This document shows, one piece after another, positions 29,068-40,292 of a stretch of DNA of 64,000 bases (positions are counted from its first letter, which is position 1; the number at the start of each line of letters is the position of its first letter). A program made the translations under genes and the position numbers. The stretch is from positions 38,618 to 102,617 of the forward strand of contig JBAKBP010007165.1 in NCBI GenBank assembly GCA_037953745.1, in the 5' to 3' direction. The notes under the pieces are model-generated. The model was not told the origin of the DNA and made no database searches. It saw only the letters and a program-made list of their open reading frames with translations. This DNA comes from Lithodes maja (taxonomy: Eukaryota > Arthropoda > Malacostraca > Decapoda > Lithodidae).

Positions 29068-29300
29068 ATCAGTGGGGGGTAGGATGAAACGCTCCAGCTC
29101 AAGACGCGCCATCCGACTTCAGAAAATCGTGCCCAAATTGTCAATAGCAATTCATAAGAGCGGGTTGCTGCGTTGCTGTTTGGCGGACTAATCCGTATGT
29201 ATGCTCCGGCAGTAAGTACTGTACCGTTCAGTAGTAGCAGGTTGGTACCGCTCCGCACCCCAGTCTAGTACGGAAGGGTAATAAATACAGCAGTCCTTTA
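29068..29300 (+). repeat. Repeat family H, copy 3
   Basis: Matches copies 1 and 2 with a short internal deletion; directly followed by repeat J. Confidence 0.7.
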
Positions 29301-29309
29301 TTATATGAG

Positions 29310-29515
29310 TCTGCTGAAAGCCGATTGGCCCACAAAAGGCAGATCCCTCTCACACCCAACCCTAATTATAAGGCCTAATTATAGGCCCAGTTCACTAATA
29401 CCATGTGGACTGACCTCATCAAAACTGTCAGATGTCATAAAACTGTTAAAGCAGGGGTCTGCAGGTGCGCCAATTGACCACCACCCGGCAGATCCCCCTC
29501 ACACCCAACCCATCT
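29310..29515 (+). repeat. Repeat J, direct copy
   Basis: Reverse complement of 27119-27330. With that copy it frames 27119-29515 as a 2.4-kb block with inverted ends. It lies just upstream of the LINE start. Confidence 0.65.
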
Positions 29516-29519
29516 CGTC

Positions 29520-32500
29520 CATATGCCTATCTAATTGTATTGCATATTTTCACGTACACATGCAGTTATACACACACATAGGCCTACTTTTACACTCTCC
29601 ACTTTTACTACTCCAACTCGCAGTAATGGAGGGGATACCTACAACAGCAGCAAGTATAAAAGTAACTTCATACAATTGCAGAGGACTCCCCAAAACAAAG
29701 AGGAATCTCCTGTTGCGACCTGACATCGTATCTACATTAAGGACCAGTGACATAGTCTGCCTTCAGGAAACCTGGTACACAAAACAGGACTTAGGTAATT
29801 TGAACATATTAGATAAAGATTTCCATGGGTACGGGGTCTCCACTACGGACACACGTGATGGTATTGTGGCAGGTCACCCCCCAGGGGGAGTTGCAATAAT
29901 GTGGAGATCGTGCCTAGATAGTGTAATTAAAACCATTGAGACAAATTTAAGCTGGTGTGCGGGAATACAGCTGGAAGTGGGACACAGAAAATTTGCAATA
30001 TTTTGTGTTTACTTACCGTATCAGTGTGCAGAAAATGAAGAACTTTATTTGGAAAAGTTAGGGGAGCTTGGTGGCCTAATTTCTGAATTAGAGATAACGT
30101 GTTACTCAGTGGTAGGTGATTGGAATGCTACCCCTCACGAGTTGGGTGGTTCCATGTTTGCTAAACATATGTTAAGGTTTTGTGAGGAGCAAGGTTTAAT
30201 TTTGTCCTCCAAAAACCTGCTTCCAGAAAATAGCTATACATATGTTAGTGAAGCATGGGAGACCAGGTCGTGGCTTGATCATTCAATCTCTAGCTCTGAC
30301 TTTCATGACTCTATCTCAGAAATGGCCATAAGATACGACATTACGGATGACGACCACATACCTATAGAATTAACAATCCAAATTAATAAAGCACCGGAAA
30401 TAACAGAAACTAGCAATAGCATCAAGGCAAAAGTTCCATGGAATGTAATCTCAAATGAAGAGTGCCAAATGTACTGTGATAAAACCAAGGACTTATTAAA
30501 TAGGGTGCAATATGATGGTAATGGTGTAGCACAATGCAGGGATCCAAAATGTAGTGATGCACAACACAGAAAGGACATTATTAAATTTTACAATAGTATA
30601 ATAGATTCTTTATCAAAAGCGGGGGAAAGTATTTTTAATAGCCGTAAATATAAGTCCTCATTCAATAAGCCAGGTTGGCAAGACTATGTGGCTGACCTGT
30701 ATCAGGCCTCCAGAGATGCTAGGTCTCATTGGCTTGAAGTAGGTCAGCCTAGACAGGGGCCTATATTTGAACTTCACAAAAGAGCAAAGGCTAGGACCAA
30801 ATATGCCATTAGATTTATTAAGCAAAATGAAAACCAATTAAGGAAGGAAGCCCTTGCAAAGAGTCTGGCAGAAAAGGATACTAACTGTTTTTGGAAGGAC
30901 ATCAGATCCATGCAAAATTGTAACACACCATTACCTGTCAGTGTTGAGGGGGTTACGGGTGAAGAGAACATTGCTGACTTATGGAAAACTCATTTTAAGG
31001 AACTACTTAACAGTGTAAACCAAAGGTCTACTAATGGTGCAATTCAATATGTGAAAGATAGTAATTATGAAGACATTAAAGTGACTGAAAGTGATCTTGA
31101 GAATGCCATAAGAAAACTTAACCTAAATAAAGCTTGTGGGCTGGATGGTATATATGCAGAACATCTTAAATATGCAGATAAGTTGTTAATAGATAAACTT
31201 AGTTCTTGCATCACCAGTCTATTTACGCATGGTGTCCTGCCGGAGTCTATGATATCCGTAATACTTGTTCCTGTCATTAAAGATAAATCAGGTAAAATTA
31301 CAGCAAAAGACAACTACCGCCCAGTAGCACTTGCTAGTGTGGTGAGTAAGGTAGTTGAAATGATAATGCTAGAAAGAATGTCTGCATATATTGTCACCAG
31401 CAGCAATCAGTTTGGCTTTAAGAAAAATCATGGCACAGACCAATGCATATATGTGCTGAAAGAAGTGATTGATACATACAACAAACTAAATAGCTCAATT
31501 TTCTCTTGTTTTCTTGATGCAAGTAAGGCTTTTGATAGGGTGTGTCACAAAACCTTATTTGAAAAATTAGTTAACAGGGGAGTGCCTAGCTATATTGTTA
31601 GGATACTTATTTTCTGGTATGCTAATCAAAAAATGTGTGTAAGATGGGGCAACATCCTGTCAGGCTCTTTCGCCGTAACCAATGGTGTTAGGCAGGGGGG
31701 GATATTGTCTCCGTATCTTTTCAACGTCTACATGGATGATCTTAGTCTGGAGCTGAACAAGACTCGCACTGGGTGCTGTATTGGCAGCACCATTGTAAAT
31801 CATCTCATGTATGCTGATGACCTAGCCTTAATCGCGCCCTCTGGAGCAGGACTGGATAAATTATTAAGAGTATGTGAACAATTTGGAATCGAACATTCAG
31901 TCAAATTTAATCCTATAAAGAGCAATATCATAATATTTAAATCTAACCTTCTATTGAAATCAAAGCTACCTAAATTCCATTTATATGAAGAAATTATAGA
32001 AGAAGTCAGTAAAGTAAAGTATCTAGGACACTATATTTCATGTGATCGCTCAGATGATGAGGATATGGGTCGTCAGCGAAGGCAACTTTACATGCAGGGA
32101 AATTCAATATTAAGAAAATTTCATATGTGCACATGGGATACAAAAATAACATTGTTCAACTCCTACTGCTCACCAATGTATACAGCACAACTATGGTGGA
32201 ACTATAAGAAAATTACAGTGAATAGACTAAGTATCTCATATCACAATATCATGAAAATGTTTCTGGGGCTCTCAAAATATGAGAGTACAAGTACGCTATG
32301 TGCCTATATGAACTTACACTGTTACAAATCACTCATTAGAAAGCTAACATATAAATTCATTCAGCGCCTTAACACTTCTGAGAACAGGATCATTAAAATG
32401 CTACAAACTCCAAGCATAGTGTACACCTCCAGGATCCAGGCACACTGGAGGAAGTTGCTCTATATTTAACCTTAAGTAATGATTTCAGGTCTGCTACTCT

Positions 32501-32866
32501 ACAGAATTAGCATACCGGTACTGATCCTCATAGTGCAGTACAGTACCGATATTCCTATACTGTACTGTAGCAACATACTGTACCGGAAGCTAAATGATGT
32601 GAGGCATGGTACTGTACACAATTAGGACAGTGGTTTTGGTAACACAGTAGTTTGATGACCACTGTTTTTGGTTGAGGCAGTGCTGTGAACTACATGATAG
32701 CAAGCTGGGTATTATTTAATTTCTTTTTATTTTATGTAGCCTATGTACAGTAGCTTATATATATTTATATATATTTATGTTACTGTAAGGTATATATGGA
32801 CCCCAGTATGGTCCCCTCTGTACTGTGTGAGTCTGAAATAAAGTATTATTATTATTATTATTATTA
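29520..32866 (+). mobile_element. Full-length non-LTR retrotransposon with intact frame (Rex1/L2-like)
   Basis: Leader of about 100 bp, one open frame, a 3' untranslated region of about 375 bp with AATAAA near 32837, and a TTA-repeat tail (about 32845-32866). No clear target duplication could be identified. Confidence 0.8.
29626..32469 (+). CDS. LINE endonuclease-reverse transcriptase (947 aa)
   Basis: The start is placed at the ATG beginning MEGIPTTAASIKVTSYNCRG, because the open frame upstream of it (to 29305) runs through repeat J. Endonuclease motifs: SYNCRGL, CLQETWY, SVVGDWNATP and DDDHIPIEL. A linker with Lys-rich helices (RTKYAIRFIKQNE) follows. Reverse transcriptase: VILVPVIKDK, NYRPVALASVVSKVVE, CFLDASKAFDRV, GVRQGGILSPYLF and the active-site MYADDLAL. 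The C-terminus has WWNYKK and LRKFHMCTWDTK-type motifs. This reverse transcriptase type is widespread in aquatic animals; placement in Rex1/L2-related LINEs is from memory. No stop interrupts it, so the copy may be young. Confidence 0.9.
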   Translation: MEGIPTTAASIKVTSYNCRGLPKTKRNLLLRPDIVSTLRTSDIVCLQETWYTKQDLGNLNILDKDFHGYGVSTTDTRDGIVAGHPPGGVAIMWRSCLDSVIKTIETNLSWCAGIQLEVGHRKFAIFCVYLPYQCAENEELYLEKLGELGGLISELEITCYSVVGDWNATPHELGGSMFAKHMLRFCEEQGLILSSKNLLPENSYTYVSEAWETRSWLDHSISSSDFHDSISEMAIRYDITDDDHIPIELTIQINKAPEITETSNSIKAKVPWNVISNEECQMYCDKTKDLLNRVQYDGNGVAQCRDPKCSDAQHRKDIIKFYNSIIDSLSKAGESIFNSRKYKSSFNKPGWQDYVADLYQASRDARSHWLEVGQPRQGPIFELHKRAKARTKYAIRFIKQNENQLRKEALAKSLAEKDTNCFWKDIRSMQNCNTPLPVSVEGVTGEENIADLWKTHFKELLNSVNQRSTNGAIQYVKDSNYEDIKVTESDLENAIRKLNLNKACGLDGIYAEHLKYADKLLIDKLSSCITSLFTHGVLPESMISVILVPVIKDKSGKITAKDNYRPVALASVVSKVVEMIMLERMSAYIVTSSNQFGFKKNHGTDQCIYVLKEVIDTYNKLNSSIFSCFLDASKAFDRVCHKTLFEKLVNRGVPSYIVRILIFWYANQKMCVRWGNILSGSFAVTNGVRQGGILSPYLFNVYMDDLSLELNKTRTGCCIGSTIVNHLMYADDLALIAPSGAGLDKLLRVCEQFGIEHSVKFNPIKSNIIIFKSNLLLKSKLPKFHLYEEIIEEVSKVKYLGHYISCDRSDDEDMGRQRRQLYMQGNSILRKFHMCTWDTKITLFNSYCSPMYTAQLWWNYKKITVNRLSISYHNIMKMFLGLSKYESTSTLCAYMNLHCYKSLIRKLTYKFIQRLNTSENRIIKMLQTPSIVYTSRIQAHWRKLLYI

Positions 32867-33027
32867 CACACACAAACACACACACATACAAGTTTTCAAA
32901 TATACCTAGGCAAAATGTATAACAAAGTATTGTAATCGAGGTTACTGTAATATATTAATTGTAATGTAGCCTAACGTAAGAATGTGTATTGACTAAATAC
33001 ATCAAATAAATTGCCTAAAGGGAATCA

Positions 33028-33135
33028 GTGGGGGAGTAGGATGAAACGCTCCTGCTCAAGACGCACCATCCGACTCCTAATACCAGAAAATCGAGCCCAA
33101 ATTGTCAATAACTGCGTTGCTGTTTGGCGATATAG
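33028..33135 (+). repeat. Repeat family H, short copy 4
   Basis: GGGGGAGTAGGATGAAACGC, then GCTCAAGACGCACCATCCGA, as in copies 1-3, truncated after GTTGCTGTTTGGCG. Confidence 0.65.
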
Positions 33136-33324
33136 TCCTACCATCTCTTGCAAATTAATTATCGAGTTATATCAAATTATAACTGCCTTTAAGCTCAATT
33201 ATATTGATAAATAGATCTCATTCGACGTATATATATACGAACAAAGATATTATTTGACAGATATGCAGGCATTTATATATTTAATAAGATGTATAGTCAC
33301 CTAAATGGTGGCTGTGGGTTTAGT

Positions 33325-33410
33325 GGGGAGCGCCTGTACGCAGCCGGATACCTTACCCTCTACGCATGCGCAAAAATGTAAGCCTCCCTTGGCCCCGCCC
33401 CCGCGTTTAA
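33325..33410 (+). repeat. GC-rich repeat U
   Basis: CGCAGCCGGATACCTTACCC, GCATGCGCAAAAATGTAAGC and TTGGCCCCGCCC recur in reverse complement at 41623-41710. Promoter-like composition (CpG-rich, TTTAAATAAA nearby), but no gene is attached. Confidence 0.5.
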
Positions 33411-33527
33411 ATAAACCGTTCAAACCGTTCCTGCTAGCTCGCTCTGTAGTAGCCTACAGTCACTTAGAGTTCCCTCCTGGCATTCAGATATCCAGTGTTC
33501 GATCCTACTCGAAGTTTAGTATATTTT

Positions 33528-36500
33528 TAAAATGCCCCAGAACAAGAAGCCCACCACAGAAGCCACGAGCGAACACCACACAGAAACACCCGAAAGAAAG
33601 GTCCACAGAACGAAAGGACCAGCTGACCGAGCCAGCCAATTCAGACAGGCCCAAGCCCGCAGGGCTAAGCAGCTCCAGGCCGCACCTACATACCTCTTCT
33701 AAACTGACCATTTTCCACACCTCACGTACACTACCCCCTCGTGTCCTACACTCCTAACTACAAAGATGATGAACAGGAATATACATTCATATTAAAAACA
33801 CCCATGCCCTGTCCCTACGTTGAGCCAATGCCAACACATCAGACAGCCATAATTATATCTATGTATGTTCTTACATCCGAGAAGTAGATGTTATATATCT
33901 TAGAAGTTAAAACACCCACGCCTGTCCCTAGACCTCGTATATCATTTCCCATGACGAGTATAGATATATGTAACCCGTGCTCAGTCGCCCCCTTGCATTG
34001 TTCCTCTAGTAACTAAGGTCTCTATAATATTAACTGCCACCAGTATTGATACGACATAGCGGCACTGTCCTTGTGTCGTATTGTGCCAAGTACAGATCAA
34101 CCAGGTTTCATCACCTTATTAGGACGACGACTATAATGTCGTCGTTCATCGATGTATTCAATCCTTAGTTTAAGTATTAATATTAACATTCCCTAACATC
34201 TTGTCTTGCCAGACTAAGTTTCTGAAGACCCATCGCCCCATAAATCTATGTATTCAATCCTTAGGTTAAGTATCTTTATCCGCCATTGTGTTCACCTTTT
34301 TCCATTTACTTTTCCACAATTGTCATACGTCTTCCACTTACCTCCTTCGTATTCACAGTCCACACTACGCCAATTTGCTTCGTGTCCTACACTTCTTACC
34401 CCAACCAGAGATTGTATAGATAACCTTTGTTACCAGTATCTATCATAGTACCTCGAAAACAATAACGCAGTACCCCTACGAACTGCCGTTTTCCTTTGGT
34501 CTATATTTCATAGAAAACGCAGTTCCCAGGGACACCTAGACGTACAAAAAAGCGTGTCAAATAATAGGTCCATAACCCCTCGTATGTACGAGAAATAATA
34601 CACCATGTTTTTCCTTACTTTATCCACAATCAAGCACACACCTACAGTTAACCTCCTTCTCCCCCACCGCCCCACAGTCCACATGATTCTATCTTTTCCA
34701 GACTCATATACCACCCCGTATTTGCATCCCCCGGTAGCATTTGACTAACGTACTTTCACTGTCTTTTCAAACTCCAATATCAATTGTAGCCTAATGCCAC
34801 CCCCACGCCCAGGGACCTTAGGGGCAAATTTCCCTGTAGCCCCTGAGCTTTCCCCCCCTCTCATTAAGACACCCGCGCTTCTCGACTCTTGTCCGACCTA
34901 GCCTCTCTCTCATACCTCTTGAAGATCCTTGAATTTTCCGTTGCTCACGCTCTCCAACCTTTTATATATATATACTCCTATCCAGCCTACCTTCACTTAG
35001 TAGGCCAGAAAAAACATTAGAACTTTACTAACCCCTTGCATGCCATCTATTCTCTTACAACCAATTCACAACCCTGCACCCCATGGTCATCGGTGCGAGG
35101 CTCGCCACCTCGCCAGTAACTAATTTCTATTGCCATACTTCCAGATAAATGTGGCAGAGTTAACAACCCGTCTCCACCACATCCAGCAAGCCATGCAATT
35201 AACAGCCAACCGAGTACACCCAGCTAGCCAAGGCACCTTCGGTTTTGATATTAAGAACACCCACATCTGTCTCATAAAAAGAGGGTTATTACAAACACTG
35301 GTGATATGGCAAGCCCCTAGCCACAGCCGCCGGACGACCATCCCAGAGGGAGAGCGCCCGGCTACCCCTTTTTACCCACCCGAGGAGGGAGACCCCCACC
35401 CCCGCGGAGGTATACCTGACCCCTGTTTTGACTTCCGGGTCATTGCCAGGTAGCCTAGGAATTCTGCCTATCAATGAACTAACCATGCATGTCTAACCCC
35501 CTTACTCACTTCTCTATACCCACAATAACCCATCTACCTGTTTTGCATACTCGGATAGTTAAATTAGCACCTCAGCTATGCAATAGAACAAAGACTGAAC
35601 AATATAAGAGAGACACCCCTATCACAGCTGTCCCAGTCCTCCCCGCAAAGTAGATCCAGTCTCCCTTCCATAAATACTTCCAGTATAGCCAAAATAGTAC
35701 CTTTTACTAAGGCTCAGTTATATCACAAATTAAAGGCTTCCTATAGCCATGTGCCACAACAGTAATCACCATCTTACCCAGTCCCCATATCTATTGAGAG
35801 CTCAAATAAGTCCATAAGACTCGAGATCCCTATTGTCTACAGGGTCCAGAACCGAGCCTATAAACCTAGCTCCCGCCCCCCGTCAAATCAGTTGAAAGTT
35901 AGACACCAACCAGTGGTCACTACCCTGAAGTTAACCTCTAGCTCTGCCCTTGTGTTGTTCCTGAGTTGAGAGATTCCCGAGCCGGCAGACTCCATGGCAG
36001 AAGTTAAATAGAAGATCTGTCCATGTACAAGTCCTAACGTGCACCTTATAACCTTCACACAAATTCGTGGGTATATAAGTGTGTAGCCAGCAACGATCGT
36101 CAAGAGATCCGACTTGAGAACTTCCTACATTTTGGACCACCTGGACGGCTGAGGAACCAGTCGTTAGCCCCCAACATCACCGGAAGCAAGATAACCAGGA
36201 CCAGATCTACAAATACTATTCAAGATTCATGTTGCTAGTAGTAAGTGTTATAGTACCAGTTTGACACTCACTTATTAACTTTCTATAAAGTGGCTATAAC
36301 CTTGCCCAGTGTAACTCATATTTAACCATTCCATTTGGGACGTACTAAGCGTATCAGTGCTCATTAATTAACAGGCGACATTGACTCTCGTAATTACCTT
36401 ATTCAGATATTAAAACTCTAGTGATATCTAACGTTCGCCCACTGATTTTGTGTTCTACGTATTTCTGCAATAAGAATATAAAACTTAGATCAGTACCCCC

Positions 36501-36949
36501 ATGAGGTTACTAGAGATTCCGTGTTCTACAATATACGCGTGTCTAATCCTAACTGTGAGCTGCTACTTGGGCACGCAACCAGCCCGTAAGAGATCAAATC
36601 AGTGAAATTGAATTACATGAATATATTGAGGTCTTCCAGTAAAATAAAACTTGCTAATTAAACCCGTGATCAGAAGAGTATACCTGAACGTTGGAAGTGG
36701 GAGACTAGGCTCCATCCAGATCCGCTAATGCTAGCAGTTCCCTTCTATTATTTGTTTTGTACGAGAATTACTATCTTTCCATGCTCTTTATTTACTTACT
36801 TCAATAAACTTGAACTTGTGTCGTGTTACCGTGTGTTTATTTTGTGTTCTCTATTCCTCATACCTTGTATTGTGCATGCAGCCTTATATACCCAGTCAAT
36901 TAGAACTCACATTACCCAAGTTAAACCTGTAGAAAAACAGGGCATAAAT
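33528..36949 (+). mobile_element. LTR-like element A2
   Basis: Same 5' end (TAAAATGCCCC) and 3' block (AAAAACAGGGCATAA) as A1 and A3. TATA box at 36072-36079, AATAAA at 36803-36808. It appears to have landed inside the 127-bp tandem repeat: the left flank GAAGTTTAGTATATTTTT and the right flank TTTTATATTTTTATTTTG are contiguous in the repeat unit at 37070-37110. Low complexity hides any 5-bp duplication here. Confidence 0.65.
33532..33702 (+). CDS. Short basic ORF at the 5' edge of A2 (56 aa)
   Basis: Same start and same length as in A1, with about a dozen amino-acid differences (for example N-K-K instead of N-E-K at residues 4-6). The frame stays open and the stop is conserved. Confidence 0.3.
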   Translation: MPQNKKPTTEATSEHHTETPERKVHRTKGPADRASQFRQAQARRAKQLQAAPTYLF

Positions 36950-37290
36950 TTATTTTTATTTTTATATTTTTATTTTGTTATTTGTGTTGTTATATTATAT
37001 TATATTATATTAGGGTTAGGTTAGGTTAGGTTAATCTAATCTAATATAATATAATATTTGTACATTTTCGGCTCGAAGTTTAGTATATTTTTATATTTTT
37101 ATTTTTTTATTTGTGTTATGTTATAATTAATATTATATTAGGGTTAGGTTAGGTTAATCTATTCTAATATAATATAATATTTGTACATTTTCGGCTCAAA
37201 GTTTAGTATATTTTTATATTTTTATTTTGTTATTTGTGTTATGTTATAATATTTAATATTATATTAGGGTTAGGTTAGGTGAGGTTAGGC
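36950..37290. repeat. 127-bp tandem repeat containing TTAGG words
   Basis: GGGTTAGGTTAGG blocks begin at 37013, 37141 and 37267. Between them the unit reads AATCTAATATAATATAATAT, TTTGTACATTTTCGGCTC, GAAGTTTAGTATATTTTT and an ATTTTTATTTT run. One more unit piece lies at 41561-41622, beyond the inserted LINE. Confidence 0.85.
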
Positions 37291-38193
37291 AAACGAAAGG
37301 TGGGGTCAAAGGCTGAGTGAGAATTTTGAAGAACGAAAGAAGATGTTCTGGAAGGAGGTAAAGAGTCAGTGAAAGATGAAAATGGAGAATTACTAGTGGA
37401 GTTACTAGTTGAAGTGAGGAAAAGATATGCCGAGTATTTTTAATCTTTGTTAAATACAAGAGATGGAAGAGAAGCAGTGATTGAAGCAGAGGTGGATGGA
37501 GATAGGTTACCCAGGCCACCCAGGTGGCAGGGAATGAATGAAAGGATTGAGGAAAATGAGGTGAAAGAAGGAGTGAAACAAATGAGAGCGGGAAAAGCAG
37601 AAGGTTTGGATGGTATTGCTGTGGAGTGAAAAAAAGAAGGGTGGAGATGTGATAATAGATTGGTTGGTGAGACTTTTCAATGTGTGCTTTGCTGTGTCAA
37701 TGGTACCAATAGACTGGAAGAATGCATGTATTGTGCCATTGTACAAGGGGAAGGGAGATCGGCAGGAGTGTTCAAGTTATAGAGGTATTAGTTTATTGTC
37801 AGTGGTTGGAAAGCTGTATGGCAGGGTGTTGATAGAGAGGATAATAAAGTGTACGGAAGTTGCAATAGAAGAACAGTGCGGTTTTAGGAGGGGAAGAGGG
37901 TGCATTGATCAGATGTTTGCAGTAAGACAGTTATGCGAGAAGTATTTAGAGAAGCATAAGGAGATATTTTGGGCTTTTATGGACTTGGAAAAAGCGTATG
38001 ATCGTGTGGACCGTGAAGCAATGTGGAAGGTGTTAAGGATTTATGAAATAGGAGGAAATTTGTTAGAAGCAGTTAAGAGTTTTTATGAAGGGAGCAGAGC
38101 ATGTGTGAGAGTAGGAAATGGTGAGTTGAGTGAATGGTTTGAGGTAAAGGTAGGTTTGTGACAGGGTTGTGTAATGTCACCATGGCTGTTTAA

Positions 38194-40292
38194 CCTCTCC
38201 GCGGCGCACAGGGGGTTTTCTACAGGGTAAGACTGTGCGCACCTATGATGATTTGGGGACCTATTGCAAATTTCGATAAAAAGTACATCATCGTGTAGGG
38301 AATGTTTGCGGGCATCGGCCCATATATATTTGACCCCCAAAAAAATGTCTGGGGGGGGTGGGGGAACGGTCCGTAGTTGAAAAATGTGGAGCGAATGGCA
38401 CCGCGCAGCTAGATTGTCATCGAGCGGCGAGATTTCCCTGCCGAATATTTACGCGCGCAGGGGATAGAAGGAGAGGGAGGAGGGGGTGGGTTACCGCGTA
38501 TTATCACGTATATGTCCATTTTTGAGCCCTTTTAGGCTATGTAGAGTATGTATACGTATGTAGGCCACCCATATAACAATGAATATGCCTCATAGTGACC
38601 AAAAATTGCAATATATAAGGGAATTATAAGAGAATTTTTAGGCGGGAATGAAGATGTGTTGGAGGTTTGGCGGCAATTTATGAGCTGAGAGTGTGGTTTA
38701 CGCCATACATATCACGTATATCTTGTACGTAGAGCACTGTCATGCTATAATACAGACTTGTACGTATGTATACGTGCCATATATCAAAATATATAGCGCA
38801 TATTGACCAATTCATGCGATATTTACGCACATTATCAAAAGAGTTTCTATGCGTGAACCAAGGTGTGAGTGAGTTATGCTGGGAATGAAAGGGGGAGAGG
38901 TGTGTTACGCCATAAATATCCCGTAAATCTTGTATTTAGAGCACTGTCATGCTATAATAAAGACGTGTACGTATGTAGGCGTCCCATATAACAAGGAATA
39001 TACCGCATATAGCCCAATTGATGCGATATTTACGCAAATTGTGAATGTGTTTCTAGCAGACGGAAGCCTGAAAGGGTGGGTTGGGGGTGGGTGGGTGGGA
39101 GGGAGGGAGGGAGGCATGCAGGGGTGCAGGGAGGGAGTGAGTGAGTCGTGAAGAGAAGGAAGGCAGGCAGATCTCTAGATAGATAACCAGCTGTGTGACA
39201 ATTGTGAAGGCGCCAGAGGCGTATGGATGCTTGGCTGCCAATGTCCTGCGAATCACCATCAAACAGCAGGGCGCCATATTTTGATGGTATCAGAGTTTTC
39301 CGGGTAATTTTTGCACGCGAGAGGGTGTCTTATGGACAGGGACAGCAGAGGTGGCGGCAGGGGCGGCAGCAGAGGCGGCGGCAGAGGCGGCGGCAGGGGC
39401 AGCAGTGGTGCGTGGCCTTGATGGCAAGATGATGGTGGTGCCTGTCGCCCTTCTCTCTGTTCCTTGGGCAGGGGCGGCAGGGGCGGCAGGGGCAGCAGGG
39501 GCAACAGGGGCAGCAGGGCCACCAGGGACAGCAGGGCCAGCAGTCGCTTTCCCTCTCCCTTTCCCCTTCCCCTTCCCCTTCCCCTTCCCTGTTCCTTGGG
39601 CAGGGGCAGCAGGGGCGGCAGGGGCGGCAGCGGCAGCCGGGCCAGGGGCGGCGGCTGGTGGTGGTGGTGGTGGTAGGGGCACTGTGGCTGGCGTACGGGA
39701 TCTTTTCCCTACGCCCGTGCCTTTAATTTTTCCTGCCCCCGCAGGTTTTGCAGCCCTAGGGCGGCCTCCTGCGTCGCTGGCAGGGGTGGCAGGGGTGGCA
39801 GTGGTGGCAGTGGTGGTGGTAGTGGTTGTTGCAGTGGCCTGGGTCGTGGTGGCAGTGTCCCGAAAGACCAATGACCTCTGTGCCATTGCCCTGCTTGCAC
39901 GTGTTTTTTGTGCTTTGGGTGCTGGTGTTTCGTCCTCAGAGCTGTAGGGCGTGTCGTACTGGTAGCTAGGGTCTTTGGCAGCCACCCTCTGCCTTCCACG
40001 GCGGCTAACACCACCAGAAGGAGGGCTGGTTGTGTCATCAGGGAGCGAGCGTGAGGGATGTGTGGGCTCCATGACTAGTGCTTGGTTACTGGCGCGGTGG
40101 TGCTTGCACGAGTGCGGGGAGAGCGTTTGGCAGGGTGGTATCGAGAGTTGACATGTAGTACTACATCCACACCAATTTTCAGCCGCCTGACTATTAACGC
40201 GCGGTTTTGGTACGCGTTCAAAAGCGTTACTCTGGAGAGTCTTCCCGCAGTCCGCCGGGGGAACTCTTAAGAGTCTCCCCGCAGCTCCCGGG
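38194..40292 (-). mobile_element. 2.1-kb TTAA-flanked element related to family B (B-long)
   Basis: TTAA at 38190-38193 and 40293-40296, both inside RTE-B. The 5' end (right side, minus strand) shares its first 60 bp with family B (CCCGGGAGCTGCGGGGAGAC and GGCGGACTGCGGGAAGAC). The other end keeps only the GTGCGC and GAGG-TTAA pattern. Inside are direct repeats of about 150 bp (38700-38850, 38905-39055, with GTAGAGCACTGTCATGCTAT-like blocks) and one low-complexity frame (39290-40072). It has no complete transposase. Confidence 0.85.
39290..40072 (-). CDS. Low-complexity Ala/Thr/Pro/Gly ORF in B-long (260 aa)
   Basis: The ATG lies 221 bp inside the element's 5' end, on the strand expected for its own gene. 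The first 70 residues are ordinary (MEPTHPSRSLPDDTTSPPSG, then RQRVAAKDPSYQYDTPYSSE and DETPAPK). The remainder is repeats of Ala-Thr, Pro-Ala and Gly-Lys. Transposases of TTAA elements often start with an acidic, disordered region, so this could be the N-terminus of a lost transposase, but no catalytic DDD domain follows. The opposite strand is also open (198 codons) because of the GC-rich repeats. Function unknown. Confidence 0.35.
   Translation of the reverse strand: MEPTHPSRSLPDDTTSPPSGGVSRRGRQRVAAKDPSYQYDTPYSSEDETPAPKAQKTRASRAMAQRSLVFRDTATTTQATATTTTTTTATTATPATPASDAGGRPRAAKPAGAGKIKGTGVGKRSRTPATVPLPPPPPPAAAPGPAAAAAPAAPAAPAQGTGKGKGKGKGKGRGKATAGPAVPGGPAAPVAPAAPAAPAAPAQGTERRATGTTIILPSRPRTTAAPAAASAAASAAAPAATSAVPVHKTPSRVQKLPGKL

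Noticed and set aside
37610..38161. Possible stand-alone host gene with reverse-transcriptase motifs
   Set aside because: In-frame stops, the GATA tail and clear continuation across the TTAA insertion show it is a decayed LINE copy.
39351..39947. 198-codon plus-strand frame rich in Ala and Gly
   Set aside because: It is the mirror of the GC-rich low-complexity minus-strand frame at 39290-40072; the minus frame starts at the right place relative to the element end, and the plus frame has no such support.
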